Below, piece after piece: positions 8,658-18,300 of a stretch of 44,185 nucleotides of DNA. Both the position numbers and the translations under genes were made by a program. The notes under the pieces are model-generated. The model saw nothing but the letters and a program-made list of their open reading frames with translations. It made no database searches and was not told the origin of the DNA. The first letter of the stretch is position 1. Each line of letters starts with the position of its first letter. Origin of the DNA: Sphingomonas sp. Ant H11. GTDB taxonomy: Bacteria; Pseudomonadota; Alphaproteobacteria; Sphingomonadales; Sphingomonadaceae. The DNA lies in assembly GCF_000797515.1 (NCBI RefSeq), contig NZ_JSBN01000206.1:1-44185 (forward strand), given 5' to 3'.

Positions 8658-9881
8658 TCACCCGTTTGACAGCGGCACGATGCCGCGCGTGCCTTGCGGG
8701 AATTTCGCCAGGACCGATGGGTCGATGTTCAAATGCTGGCTCACCAGCGCCGGGGGCAAGTGGCTCAGCCAATTCGCCAACGACACTTCCTCATAATGGT
8801 CGGAGCGGAACACCTCGACGAACTGGAGCACATCGTCGCCGGTATTTTCGACATAGTGACCAAGATTGCGCCGCACGACCCCGACGTCACCCGCACGGAA
8901 ATCGTTGGTCGTAGCCTTGGGGCCGGTGTTGAACACCGTCATCCGCGCACTGCCGCGCAGATAATATTGCCATTCGTCGGCATTGGGGTGCCAGTGCATT
9001 TCGCGCATCCCGCCGGGCTCGACCGTGACCAGTGCCGTTGCGACGTTGGTCGCGATTTTGAAGTTGCTGCTGTCGGCGATCTGGATCGACCCACCGCTGT
9101 TATTGAGGATCTTCGGCGATTTTCCGAGGCGGAAGATCACCGGCTCGGTTCCCTCGACGACCTTTGCCGCCGCCTTGTCCGCGGCAAGATCACCCGGTTC
9201 GTCGGCCTGGAAGATCCACAAATTGTGCAAGGGGATATTTGCGAAAGTTTCCACCGGCATGCCGAAATTCTTGGCCAGAATGTCGGGCGGAGTGTGCGCG
9301 AACCAGTCGGTAATCAGCAGCGTATTGCTTTCGGACTGGGCACCATCGTCGAACGCGATGACGAACTCGGCACCATCGGGCCCGAGACCCTGCAAAGAGT
9401 GGGGCAGGCCCGGCGGGAAATACCACAGGTCGCCAGCCTCGACATCCTCGACGCTCGGCCGGCCGTGGCGATCGAGCGTCGTCACGCGGCAACGTCCGCG
9501 CGTCATGATCGCCCATTCTGCGGTCTGATGCCAATGCAGCTCGCGCACGCCGCCCGGCGCAAGGTACATGTTGACGCCCGAAATCTCGTCGGAAATCGAG
9601 AAATCGGCCTGGGTCAGTTCGCGCGCCCACCCGCCCTTTTGCTGGCGTCGCGGCGAGATGTTGAACGATGACCAGAAAAACGGCTGGGTGCTGATATCGG
9701 TCGCCGGAGCGTCCATCTGCGATGGAAACTGGCTTTCGATCACCGGGTTACGCGGTCCGCCCATCGTGTTGCTACGCGGATCGTCCCGCGTGTTGATGGT
9801 GCCTTCGGCCGGCTCATCGGGGTTGCCGAAGGTTGGCACTTCGTGGTGCGGAGCGGAACTTGCACTGTGGGTGTCGGTCAT
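8658..9881 (-). CDS. Oxalate decarboxylase-family bicupin
   Basis: A 407-residue two-cupin Mn enzyme predicted to convert oxalate to formate and CO2. Domain 1 has Arg113 and metal ligands His116, His118, Glu122 and His161. Domain 2 has Arg293, His296, His298, Glu303 and His342, plus Glu356 at the place of Bacillus OxdC Glu333. The active-site lid, SENST in OxdC, reads SESNT (183-187) and keeps the proton-donor Glu (Glu184), which favours decarboxylase over oxidase chemistry. There is no signal peptide, so it is cytoplasmic. AAGGA precedes the ATG. It is transcribed divergently from a small secreted protein, with facing copies of the recurrent promoter element between them. No formyl-CoA genes or oxalate transporter are evident nearby. 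Confidence 0.9.
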   Translation of the reverse strand: MTDTHSASSAPHHEVPTFGNPDEPAEGTINTRDDPRSNTMGGPRNPVIESQFPSQMDAPATDISTQPFFWSSFNISPRRQQKGGWARELTQADFSISDEISGVNMYLAPGGVRELHWHQTAEWAIMTRGRCRVTTLDRHGRPSVEDVEAGDLWYFPPGLPHSLQGLGPDGAEFVIAFDDGAQSESNTLLITDWFAHTPPDILAKNFGMPVETFANIPLHNLWIFQADEPGDLAADKAAAKVVEGTEPVIFRLGKSPKILNNSGGSIQIADSSNFKIATNVATALVTVEPGGMREMHWHPNADEWQYYLRGSARMTVFNTGPKATTNDFRAGDVGVVRRNLGHYVENTGDDVLQFVEVFRSDHYEEVSLANWLSHLPPALVSQHLNIDPSVLAKFPQGTRGIVPLSNG

Positions 9882-9965
9882 GACTCATCCTTGCAAAGGG
9901 GGATTGGGCGGCCGGTGCATTGGGGCCGCCCGTCGCCAAGATGCGCCACCCAGCGCGCCGTGCCA

Positions 9966-9978
9966 GTCATACGAAGGT
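9966..9978 (-). promoter_or_regulatory. Recurrent 13-mer promoter element, site C
   Basis: On the minus strand it reads ACCTTCGTATGAC, 84 bases upstream of the bicupin start. It faces away from site D, so the intergenic region is organised as a symmetric divergent promoter pair. Confidence 0.65.
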
Positions 9979-10025
9979 TGGGTCAGACATCCGGAGCTGC
10001 CGCCCCACACCAAGGTCTGGGCTAG

Positions 10026-10038
10026 ACCAACGTATGAT
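10026..10038 (+). promoter_or_regulatory. Recurrent 13-mer promoter element, site D
   Basis: ACCAACGTATGAT, 55 bases upstream of the secreted-protein ATG. Just upstream, GGTCTGGGCTAGACC (10014-10028) is a dyad overlapping the element, a plausible activator-binding site. Confidence 0.65.
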
Positions 10039-10093
10039 TCAGGGACAGCGGCCCGGCGCGGCATCTCATGCGGACACAAGTGGGAGAAGTACC

Positions 10094-10480
10094 ATGACTC
10101 TGTTCGTTCGACTGATCACTGCCGCAGCCGTCTCGGTTGGAATGCTTGGTGCCAGTGGTGCCATGGCGCAAAAAATGACCAATGAGGGCCTGCCCCCCTC
10201 GGATCCGATCATGCAGGAAGCGGAATGGGACGCGCCGCGCAACACCTTCTTCCTGAACGGCGAACGCGATGTGGAATTGATCCGTTTCAAACGCGTCCAC
10301 GACATCGAGATTTGCGCCGGAAAGCCCGACCCCAACGCAATTGGAGCCGCCCGCCACGGCTACCCGATCCAGGTTTCTTGGGATGCCGAGGTCGGTGTGA
10401 TTGCGCCCGGCAACTGCCTGACCTTCGACGCCATGCGGGTGAAGGTGAAACCGGCCAGCGCAATACCGCAAAAATGTTGA
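10094..10480 (+). CDS. Small exported protein of unknown function
   Basis: A 128-residue protein starting at the ATG preceded by GGAGAAG; the open frame upstream runs through promoter sequence. Residues 1-24 form a Sec signal peptide ending ASGAMAQ, so the mature ~104-residue protein should be periplasmic or secreted. It contains three cysteines (EICAGKPD, GNCLTF and a C-terminal QKC) and no domain I recognise. It shares a divergent promoter region with the oxalate decarboxylase, which suggests joint regulation, not a specific function. Confidence 0.75.
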   Translation: MTLFVRLITAAAVSVGMLGASGAMAQKMTNEGLPPSDPIMQEAEWDAPRNTFFLNGERDVELIRFKRVHDIEICAGKPDPNAIGAARHGYPIQVSWDAEVGVIAPGNCLTFDAMRVKVKPASAIPQKC

Positions 10481-10507
10481 TCTTGTCGGCACCGTGAAGG
10501 TCCTTCG

Positions 10508-11174
10508 CTAACCGGCGCGCCGTCGCCGGATCAAGCCGATGCTGGCGGTCGTCGACACAAGTGGCAGGAGCGGTGTTGCCGCCGGCCAGTACAGTGCGAT
10601 CCCGACCGCCAGCAAGCACCCGCAGGCAAGGCCAGCAACACCAGCCAGCGCGGGCTGCTCCATGGTGCCTTGCCATCGACGATGTCTCCGACAAGGTCCG
10701 TCAGCGTCCCCCGTAGCGTAGGTCGTCGTCGCACCGTGCGGCACGCCGTCGCGCTTCGCCGCGACCGTCTGCAGCGCCATCGCCGCCGCCGACAGCGTGA
10801 TCAGCCCGAACACCGCCAATCCCGTATGCGGCCCGAACCACCACCATAACGCCACCGCGGCAAGGCACAGGGCGGAGGCAATAAGCGCGACCAGCGACGC
10901 ATCGTTGCCGCGCGCGCGGGTCATGCGGAAACCCGCGGCCAGCGCCAGCGCAAACGCCCCGATTGCGGTCAGCGCCCCGGCCAACACCGTCTCATATCCC
11001 GGTCGCGTGAACACCGTGGCCAACACCGCGTTTCCGGTCATGTTGGCGGTGAAGATTCCCCCCCAGCGCCAGATAGGCGAAGCCGTCGGCCGCGCCCGTG
11101 CTGAACGACAGAAGGGGAAGCACAAGCGCTTGATCGCGGATTGGCTGGATCGGGGGTTGCGGGATGACGGACAT
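10508..11174 (-). pseudogene. DUF1275 (YoaK-like) membrane protein, frameshifted
   Basis: Starts at the ATG at 11174 behind AAGGAG. The first frame gives MSVIPQPPIQP and FSTGAADGFAYLALGG. An extra base in the C7 run at 11058-11064 moves it to the frame with IFTANMTGNAVLATVF, which is the DUF1275 signature region. A second indel in the C5 run at 10708-10712 breaks ATTTYATGTLTDLVGDIVDG, and a compensating change downstream returns to the earlier frame for the last helices. The family has six or so membrane helices and no established function. It lies behind site E- of the recurrent promoter element, divergent from a small lipoprotein. Confidence 0.8.
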
Positions 11175-11228
11175 GTGGCTGGCTCCTTGCAATGGAGCGC
11201 AGGCTACGAAGCGCGCGGAAACGCCGCC

Positions 11229-11241
11229 ATCATACCTAGGC
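11229..11241 (-). promoter_or_regulatory. Recurrent 13-mer promoter element, site E (minus)
   Basis: On the minus strand it reads GCCTAGGTATGAT, 54 bases upstream of the DUF1275 start. It is only six bases from the opposite-facing site E (plus). Confidence 0.6.
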
Positions 11242-11247
11242 GTGCAA

Positions 11248-11260
11248 ACCTTCGTATAGA
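11248..11260 (+). promoter_or_regulatory. Recurrent 13-mer promoter element, site E (plus)
   Basis: ACCTTCGTATAGA, 77 bases upstream of the lipoprotein ATG. Its first nine bases are identical to those of site C. Confidence 0.6.
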
Positions 11261-11337
11261 TTGGAGCGCGGACCCCGGGGACATAATTGCCAACCCGACC
11301 AGGCGAAGCCGGTATCGGCGTATCCGGGAGACATCGC

Positions 11338-11694
11338 ATGAGATACCTCGCCATGACGGCATCCTTGGGCATGGTGCTTGGCGGCTGCGCGCCACCGTCC
11401 AAGCCCGTGGGTTGCCCAGATCCGGCGGCCGTGGCACCAGCCTCCATTGGCGGTGCGAGCTACGTCGCGGGACTGACCGGCCGACTTTCCGGCCCCGACC
11501 GCGAGAATGTCATCGCAGAGGCAATCGCGGAGATTCATCGCGCCGACCCCGGCATGAGCGCGGACGCCATCACCAACGTCCTGATCGCCGCCGACTGTCC
11601 GGTGGCCGCCGCCAAGCCTGACCACACCGAATCCGCCGACCGCCAGCGCATCGGGCAATTCCGCGCGCAGGTGGACCAGTTGCTGGGAAGCTAA
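11338..11694 (+). CDS. Small lipoprotein of unknown function
   Basis: A 118-residue protein with GGGAG upstream of its ATG and a lipoprotein signal ending in the lipobox LGGC (MTASLGMVLGGC), so it should be acylated and membrane-anchored. The mature part has ASYVAGLTGRLSGPDRENVI and a C-terminal helix (RIGQFRAQVDQLLGS). It resembles no family I can name. The stop overlaps by four bases the stop of the converging kinase gene. It is under site E (plus). Confidence 0.7.
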   Translation: MRYLAMTASLGMVLGGCAPPSKPVGCPDPAAVAPASIGGASYVAGLTGRLSGPDRENVIAEAIAEIHRADPGMSADAITNVLIAADCPVAAAKPDHTESADRQRIGQFRAQVDQLLGS

Positions 11695-13217
11695 CCCGCG
11701 CGCGCGCTATCGTGGTCCGAGGGTGTTTCCTGAGTGACGGGCAGCCGCACGGTGAAGGTCGCGCCGCCATCGGCATTGTTCGCCGCCACCAGCGTGCCAC
11801 CATGCTGCTCGATGATCGAACGGCAAATGGACAACCCCATGCCGAGCCCGGTCACTTTGGTCGTGAAAAAGGGTGCGAACAGTGCTTCGGGGTTCCCAGC
11901 AATGCCAACGCCGCGATCCCGTATCGCAAGGACGATCGTTTCGGCGTCATGCCACACCTCGAGCGACAGAATGCGCTGGTCGGCGGGGGTGGCGATCATG
12001 GCTTGATCTGCGTTGAGCAGCAGGTTCATCAGCACTTGCTGGATCTGGACGCGATCCCCGTATATCGGTGGCAGCCCGTCCAGGCCACTCAGGTGCAGGG
12101 CGACGCCATGTGCCTGCAATTCGCGGCGCAACAGGTCCAGCGTCGCGTCGACCAACGGGCCGAGGATCACCCGTTCGCGCTTGGGATCGGCGCGGCGGGC
12201 GAGGTCGCGGATTCGCGTAATCACGTCGGCGGCGCGGGTGGCGGTGGTGGCAATGTTGCCTAGACAATCCGCGACCTCGGCCGCGTCCGGTGCCTCGCGC
12301 GCGAGCCAGCGCTTGCCCGAATTGGCAAAGGTGAGGATCGCTGCCAGCGGTTGATTGACCTCATGCGCGATCGAAGCCGCCAGTTGCCCGAGCGTCGTGA
12401 TCCGCGACACATGCGTAAGTTCGGCCTGCGACTGGGCCAGTTTCGCCTGGGCGCGGTTGCGTTCGGTCATGTCCAGCGCCATCACCAGAACACGGCTCCA
12501 CCCGTCGCCGCCGGGCGGAAGTGTCACCCGCAAGACGACGTCGACCGTCGTTCCGGCTGCTGTACGAAAGCGTGTTTCCTCGTCGATCACCGGATCTCCC
12601 CGCAGGAGCGCAGAAACGATGCGGCCAAGTGTGGCTTCGGCAGCGGGCGTGTAATAGGCCACGAGGGTCCCGCCGATAAGCGCCGCGCGGTCGGTCAGTC
12701 CAAAGAGGCGTGCCGCGGCGTCGTTGGCATCGCGTAGGACGGCGGTTTGCCCGACGCGGGAAATCATCGCCGCATCAGGTTCTTGCCCCCGGCGCAGCAC
12801 GCTATGCGCGGCCGACCAGTCGGTCTCCCAGATGGCAATGCCCGCAGCGCTGAAGATCGTCCGATAGCGCGCTTCCGAGCGCAGTCTGTCCTGCACCGCC
12901 GCCTGGTTGCGCAGACACAACCAGGCCGTCACCGCGATCGCGACCAGACTGACCGCGAGGCGCATCGCAGGCGAGCCAAAAGGCTCACCGCCGTGGCTGA
13001 CGACATACGCACCCGCAGCGAGCAGGGCCCCAAGACCGCTGGTCGCAAGGACGAGTTGGCGATCGTGGTTGCGCGCCACCATCAGGACGACGAGTGTGTA
13101 AAGAACCGCTACAGCGCCTTGCAGGGGGCTGAGCGCGTCCAACGCGAATATCGCCAGCGCAACTGCAAGCGCGGCCGCGCCATTGAGCCGTCGCCTGAGC
13201 GCTCTCCCTTCCAGCAT
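11691..13217 (-). CDS. PAS-domain sensor histidine kinase
   Basis: A 508-residue membrane kinase. Residues ~12-102 are hydrophobic, forming about four helices. A PAS-like domain begins YRTIFSAAGIAIWETDW (~118-134) and runs to ~250. The HisKA domain has phospho-acceptor His285 in SIAHEVNQPLAA. The ATPase domain shows an N box (QVLMNLLLNADQAM), a G1 box (RDRGVGI) and a G2 box (GLGMGLSICRSII). The kinase type (HEVNQP) is that of FixL/DctB-like sensors, usually paired with FixJ-type regulators, several of which lie at 24-28 kb. No regulator is adjacent. It is a paralogue of the kinase at 25469-27078. The signal sensed is unknown. Confidence 0.93.
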   Translation of the reverse strand: MLEGRALRRRLNGAAALAVALAIFALDALSPLQGAVAVLYTLVVLMVARNHDRQLVLATSGLGALLAAGAYVVSHGGEPFGSPAMRLAVSLVAIAVTAWLCLRNQAAVQDRLRSEARYRTIFSAAGIAIWETDWSAAHSVLRRGQEPDAAMISRVGQTAVLRDANDAAARLFGLTDRAALIGGTLVAYYTPAAEATLGRIVSALLRGDPVIDEETRFRTAAGTTVDVVLRVTLPPGGDGWSRVLVMALDMTERNRAQAKLAQSQAELTHVSRITTLGQLAASIAHEVNQPLAAILTFANSGKRWLAREAPDAAEVADCLGNIATTATRAADVITRIRDLARRADPKRERVILGPLVDATLDLLRRELQAHGVALHLSGLDGLPPIYGDRVQIQQVLMNLLLNADQAMIATPADQRILSLEVWHDAETIVLAIRDRGVGIAGNPEALFAPFFTTKVTGLGMGLSICRSIIEQHGGTLVAANNADGGATFTVRLPVTQETPSDHDSARAG

Positions 13218-13409
13218 CGCGGCCCCCTCGCCCCCCTTGATCTGCCCAGCCGCGGGCGCGCGGGGCCGGATATAGCTGGCCGATCAAACCGTGCGGCGCA
13301 ACCGGCATAAGCAAGCGGCCGATTTCCCGCGACGAAATTTCCCATGTGGATTGTTGGTGCGCGTGCGTCTGACAGGTGATGTTTCCATCCGAACACGCGG
13401 AGATCGATT
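13218..13409. other. Intergenic region between kinase and small ORF
   Basis: A divergent region expected to hold the promoters of both flanking genes. I find no copy of the recurrent promoter element and no strong palindrome. Confidence 0.35.
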
Positions 13410-13646
13410 TTGTATCTTAGCCAGACCATCCAACGCGCTATCGAGAGTGGCGCGATCCGTGAAGGAGCTACGGTGGAGGCAACCCCACTTATCCGCATTT
13501 ACGAGACGTTGGTCGGGATCGGCACTGTCGCGCGGACCTGCGACCACCTGCTGCGGCAACCGGAGCCGGATCTGGCCGAACTGCGCCTGCTGGTGGCGAA
13601 TCTCATCGCCGCATCGAACGACGCGATCACAATCATCCGGGACTGA
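13410..13646 (+). CDS. Small hypothetical protein
   Basis: A 78-residue protein using a TTG start with GCGGAG about ten bases upstream. The sequence is helical and leucine-rich (LIRIYETLVGIGTVARTCDH, LAELRLLVANLIAASND), with no signal peptide or membrane segment. Codon use looks like that of real genes, and it ends just before the converging fecR gene. I do not recognise the family. It lies divergent to the histidine kinase. Confidence 0.5.
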   Translation: MYLSQTIQRAIESGAIREGATVEATPLIRIYETLVGIGTVARTCDHLLRQPEPDLAELRLLVANLIAASNDAITIIRD

Positions 13647-13651
13647 GGATT

Positions 13652-14648
13652 TTAACGGCGGTAGCGCAACTCGATCCGCGCGGGATCGATCCGTACCACG
13701 CGCACTGGCAGGATTTCAGCCACCGTCGTGGCGAAGCGCAGCGGATCGTGAAGTCGGAAGCGTCCCGATACGCGCAGCGCAGCCACCCGCGGATCGACGA
13801 TCACCAACTTGACCTCACTGCCCGCGTTTAACTGTTCGATCGCTTCGGCGAGCGTCGCATTGTCGAATTCCGCCAAGCCCTGACGCCACAGTGCTTCCGC
13901 GCCCGGTGCCAATAAGGACACCCGATCCGGCTTGCCGGCATTTGCGACGAACGCCTGACCGGGACGCAGCACCGTCGCGCTGCCACCGCCCTCGATGCGG
14001 ACACCGCCCTCGAACAAGGCAACTCTCAGCGAACTGGGCGCGACACCGACCTCGAAGCGTGTCCCGACATCGATGATCGTCCGTCCGCGCGCCGCCACGC
14101 TAAACGGATGCGCGCTATCGTGCCGTACGTCGAACAAGGCACGCCCCCGGTCGAGAGAAACCCGACGCCCGTTGCCGAACGCCACGCGCGCGCGACTGTC
14201 GACGTCAAGCGTCATGCGCGACCCATCGGGCAGCACAATTGCCTTCACCGCTCCACCACTCGCGACCAAAATGTCCCCCCGCGTCACGCATGTCGGCGAC
14301 GACAGGAGGCTTGGCCGGTCGGGGAAGCAGCAGCGCAGCACCGCCAATCACCGCGACCGCTGCCGCCGCCCCGGCCACCCAACGCCACGGCGGTGTGGTG
14401 GCGTTCCACGGCCCTGCGGCCAGCGCTGCGGCGCGCAAATCTTCGAACACCGCATCATCTGCTGCATCGAACGCTGACCATGCGTCTTCCAGCTTCCCCC
14501 AGGCGGCGGCATTGGCATCGTCCTCGAGCCAGCTTGCGAACAGTCCGGCCTCAACCGGTGCCCCGCTATCCTGTTGGACCTTCCACAATGCGGCCGCATC
14601 CGTCGGCGACAGTCCGCGCAGGAGCGCACGAGTAACACGCACCGTCAC
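13652..14648 (-). pseudogene. FecR-family anti-sigma factor, one frameshift
   Basis: The transmembrane signal relay between the TonB receptor and the ECF sigma factor. It starts with GTG at 14648, overlapping the sigma stop. The first frame carries the cytoplasmic FecR N-terminal domain (EAGLFASWLEDDANAAAW), tryptophan-rich as usual, and the membrane helix (VAGAAAAVAVIGGAALLL). An extra base in the C6 run at 14275-14280 shifts the frame. The second frame gives the periplasmic FecR domain (LPDGSRMTLDVDSRARVAF, FSVAARGRTIIDVGTRFEV) and the C-terminal STN-like end. Removing that base joins them as MRDAGDILVASGG. The order sigma, fecR, receptor is the classical cell-surface signalling layout. Confidence 0.85.
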
Positions 14649-15184
14649 TGCGCCTCTCCCAATCGCGCAAGGCGCTCGGTCGCGCGCAGCATATGCTTTT
14701 CGACCGCGCTGACCGACACGCCCAGTTGCGCGGCGATGTCGCGATAGGCCATTCCCTCCAGGCGGCGCAAAATGAAGACGGTTCGCGTACGATCCGGCAT
14801 CTGCGCCACGGCGGCCATCACCGCCTTGAGCGCCTCGCGGCCCGCGACGATCCGATCCGGGCCAAGTTCCGCGCCACCTCCTCGATCGGGATCGAACTCG
14901 ATATGCGCATCATGCTTGCGAACGGTGCGTCGACGTCCGCGATCGGCCAGAACGCTGGCCGCGACCTGAAAAACATAACCCCGCAAATTCTCGATGCCGT
15001 CCTCGCCGCCGCGGGTGGACAGACGCAGAAAGACCTCCTGAACCAGATCCTGAACATCATCCTGTTCGGCCACACGGCGACGAAAATAGCCGATCAGCGG
15101 GTCGCGCAAGGCCTCAAGCGCAAGGCCACGCGCGTCATTCGCCGGAGAGTTTTTGCGATCGGGCACGCCATACCTGTGCGGCAT
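14645..15184 (-). CDS. FecI-like ECF RNA polymerase sigma factor
   Basis: Region 2 includes PLIGYFRRRVAEQDDVQDLVQEVFLRL. Region 4 includes LPRD-equivalent MPDRTRTVFILRRLEGMAY and RDIAAQLGVSVSAVEKHM, where SVSAVEKHM is typical of FecI-type iron-starvation sigma factors. I choose the ATG at 15184 (MPHRYGVPD), giving 179 residues, the usual length. An upstream in-frame extension to 15286 looks non-coding. It should direct transcription of the adjacent TonB receptor when that receptor is occupied by its ligand (family knowledge). The stop overlaps the fecR start. Confidence 0.9.
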   Translation of the reverse strand: MPHRYGVPDRKNSPANDARGLALEALRDPLIGYFRRRVAEQDDVQDLVQEVFLRLSTRGGEDGIENLRGYVFQVAASVLADRGRRRTVRKHDAHIEFDPDRGGGAELGPDRIVAGREALKAVMAAVAQMPDRTRTVFILRRLEGMAYRDIAAQLGVSVSAVEKHMLRATERLARLGEAQ

Positions 15185-15304
15185 CAGGGCGCAAAGTACC
15201 ACCCCCCGCAATGGCACCGGATCGCGCCGGAGAGATAGGGCAAACGCAGTCATTGGACAAAAGACGCGCATTCCCCGAAAAGCCACACCGCTTTTTTTCG
15301 GCGT

Positions 15305-18300
15305 TCAGATTGCCAGTGCGAGCGTGAACTCGAAACGCCGCCGCCGGGGGTCGCCATAGCCGCTATAACCGCCTTCCTGACTGACCACGGTGGCGGGGCG
15401 ATGATCCAGCAGGTCCTCAATACCAAAGCGGAGATCGAGCGTCCGCCCGCGCGCCGCGCCCGGATCGAAAGGAATGCGATACGCGACCGCCAAGTCGAGG
15501 GTCACGCTCGCCGGAATGCGCGAGCTGCCCTGCCGGGCGGTGAGCCGTGGGTTCAGGGTGGTGGTAAGGGCCGATCCCTGCTCAACGCTGTAAGCGCCGT
15601 AATATTGTGCGGCCAGACCCAGCTCCAGCCGCCCCTTAGTCCAGTTTAGCCCGGCATTTCCGCGGAGGGCCAGCGCGCCGTCGATCCGATTGGTCAAATT
15701 TTGGAGGGGATAGCCGTTGGCCAGATAATGCCGGTAAAGCGGCTGCCAGGTCCCGGCGAGGAAGACGCCGATATCGCCATGACGGGCACTCCGAAAGGGC
15801 AGGTCGATCCGCGCATCGACCGCATCGATCGTGGTCCATCCCACCGTGGTGTAGCTCGTATCGATCTGCGTCACTGCCCCGGCGGTATAGCCCTTCGCCG
15901 CGTCCTCCGCGGTTAACGGCAGCCGTGTCACACGGCCGGGATAGCGATCCTCGTAGTACAAGATGACGAGCGCACTCCCAACGGGCCCACCGGCCTCACG
16001 GCTGCGGCGAATGTGCGAATAGTCGACCGAAAGCTTGGTCCCGCTCTCGCCAAACGGGTTGGCGACGAACCCGGCCGAAAGCGTCGCGGCGCGCTCGGGC
16101 ACCAACGGATCCTTGAACACGATCAGTGTGTAGGCCGGTGGGGCGATGATTTGATTGCCGCGTTTCGGATCGATCGCGGCTCCCTGTGCAGAACCCCCGG
16201 CAAGTTGCTGCAGCGGTGGAGACGTTTCGCCGGTCGCGAGGCTGGCGCGTAGCAACAGCCTGGACAGCGGGCGCACCTTAACGCCAGCGGTAAAGACCAT
16301 CACCGGCCGTTCGCTGCCGCGATAGCGCTCATACAGGATTTGGGGGTCGTCTTTCGGGTCGGGCGAGGCATTGACGCGCGTGGCGTCGATGCGGGCTGCG
16401 ACTTGCACTTCAAGCCCCCGCAACGGTGCAAAACGCGCTTGGTCCGAGACCAGGGGAGCGCGCACTTCGACATAAGCGGAGCGCACACGCTCGGAATATC
16501 CCCGGAGCGTGTTGGACAGCGGTAGCCCGAACACCTGGTTCACATAGGTGGTCGGTGCCACGCGCTCGTATCGCTGCTCCGCCAATATCGTCGCGAACAG
16601 CGCCCCACCCGGCAAAGCCATGACAGGCCCGCTCAACCGCACCGACAGGTCGCTCATCCGGTTGGTTTGAACCGAGGATACAAAGACGGGAACGGCATTG
16701 CTCGCCAGTGCGGCCTGCAATGCTGTGCTGTCGCCAAGCGGATTGATCGCGTCGGGGCTTGGCGATGCAAAGCCGGCCAATTGCAACAAGGCCGTCAGGT
16801 TCATCGTCTCCCCGCTCTGCCGCAATTCCTGTCGCGCCGAACCGAGGCTGAGATCGAGATTTGCTTTCCACCCGGCCGGCAGGCCCACGACAGCGCCGAC
16901 GCTTCCCCGGGTCGTGACGATCCGCTGGCGCGTGGCGCTGTAATACGCGTAGAACGGCAAGCTGAGATCGATGTCCTGCTGGAACGGATTGTTCGGATCC
17001 GTCGCGCTCATCTGCACAAAGGCACCATAGGTTGTGCCGCTGACGGCCCCCTTGTCGACCAGCCGAATGAAATCGCCGTAAATTTCAATACCGCCGAACT
17101 GATGGCGGATAGTGGCGAGGATGGAACTTGTCTCCTGCGCGACGGTCAGGCTGCGTAGCCTGCCCTCTTCGCTGCTCGACGGCGTGGTGTCGAGCCGACC
17201 GGCATTGGCGAGCAGCAGCGCCGCAGTCTGCGCGGCAGAACGGCCGTTCCCGGGCGGCAGGGTGGTGATGAAGCTGCCCAGCGCACCGCCGCCATATTCG
17301 GGCTTGAAGGTCAACGGCACGCGCCCGGAACCCGCGATGTTGACCGAATCGGAAACGGGCAGATCGCCATATTCATAGGCTGCGCCAGCGGTGGCGAGGA
17401 TGCGATCATTCGCTCTCTGCGCGAAGTCCCGGTCCCCAATGTGCAGGGCGCTGCTGCTTGCGCGGCTGAAGGAGACCATAACATCGGTTGCCCCGTGATC
17501 GGGGGTGAAGCCGATCCGCGCATCGACCCGGCCTTGCGGGGCGTCCCCACGCTGCGTCACACCACTGGTCACGGTCAACGCGGCTCCGCGATAATCGCGG
17601 CGCAGCACCAGGTTGATCACCCCGGCGATCGCACCTGGACCGTAGATACCGCCCGCAGTCGACGTCGCAATTTCTGCACGCTCGATGCTTTCCGGCGACA
17701 CCGCGTTGACGTCGGACTGGACGAATGTCAGCGTTCGGCCCGGCAATCGCGGCATCGCGCGTCCATCTACCAGGACCAGCGTCTCGTCCGCGCCCAACCC
17801 GCGCAAATTGACCGTGGACTGCGGCGACGCCTGCCCCGAGATCGGCGAGTGCATGAACGAGACGCCTCGCGCATCCGCCGACATGCGCTTTCCGATCAGT
17901 TCCTCCACCGTCGACGCGTGGGCGCTGCGGATATCGGCGCGCGTCAAGACCTGATACGGCTGGACATCGTTGGTGAAGCGCCGGATGTCGGCATTCTGCG
18001 TACGCCTGCCAACCACCACGATCTCCGGAACGGGTGCCGTCGCCGCTTCGGTCTCGCTCTCGGTCGCCTTGACGACGATGTACCCGCCGCCGTTCGTACG
18101 CCGCTCGACGAAACCGGTTCCATCGAGCACCGCTTTCAGCGCGTCGTCGATACGATATTTGCCCGACACCGCAGGCGCGCCGGTCGTGCCGATTGCGGCA
18201 TCGGAAAAAAGCAGCTCAACTTGGTACAGGCGCGCCAGCGTCTGCAGCGCGGCGCGCAACGGCTGGGCCGGCAGGCGGACCTCTTTCACGGGCCGGGGCG

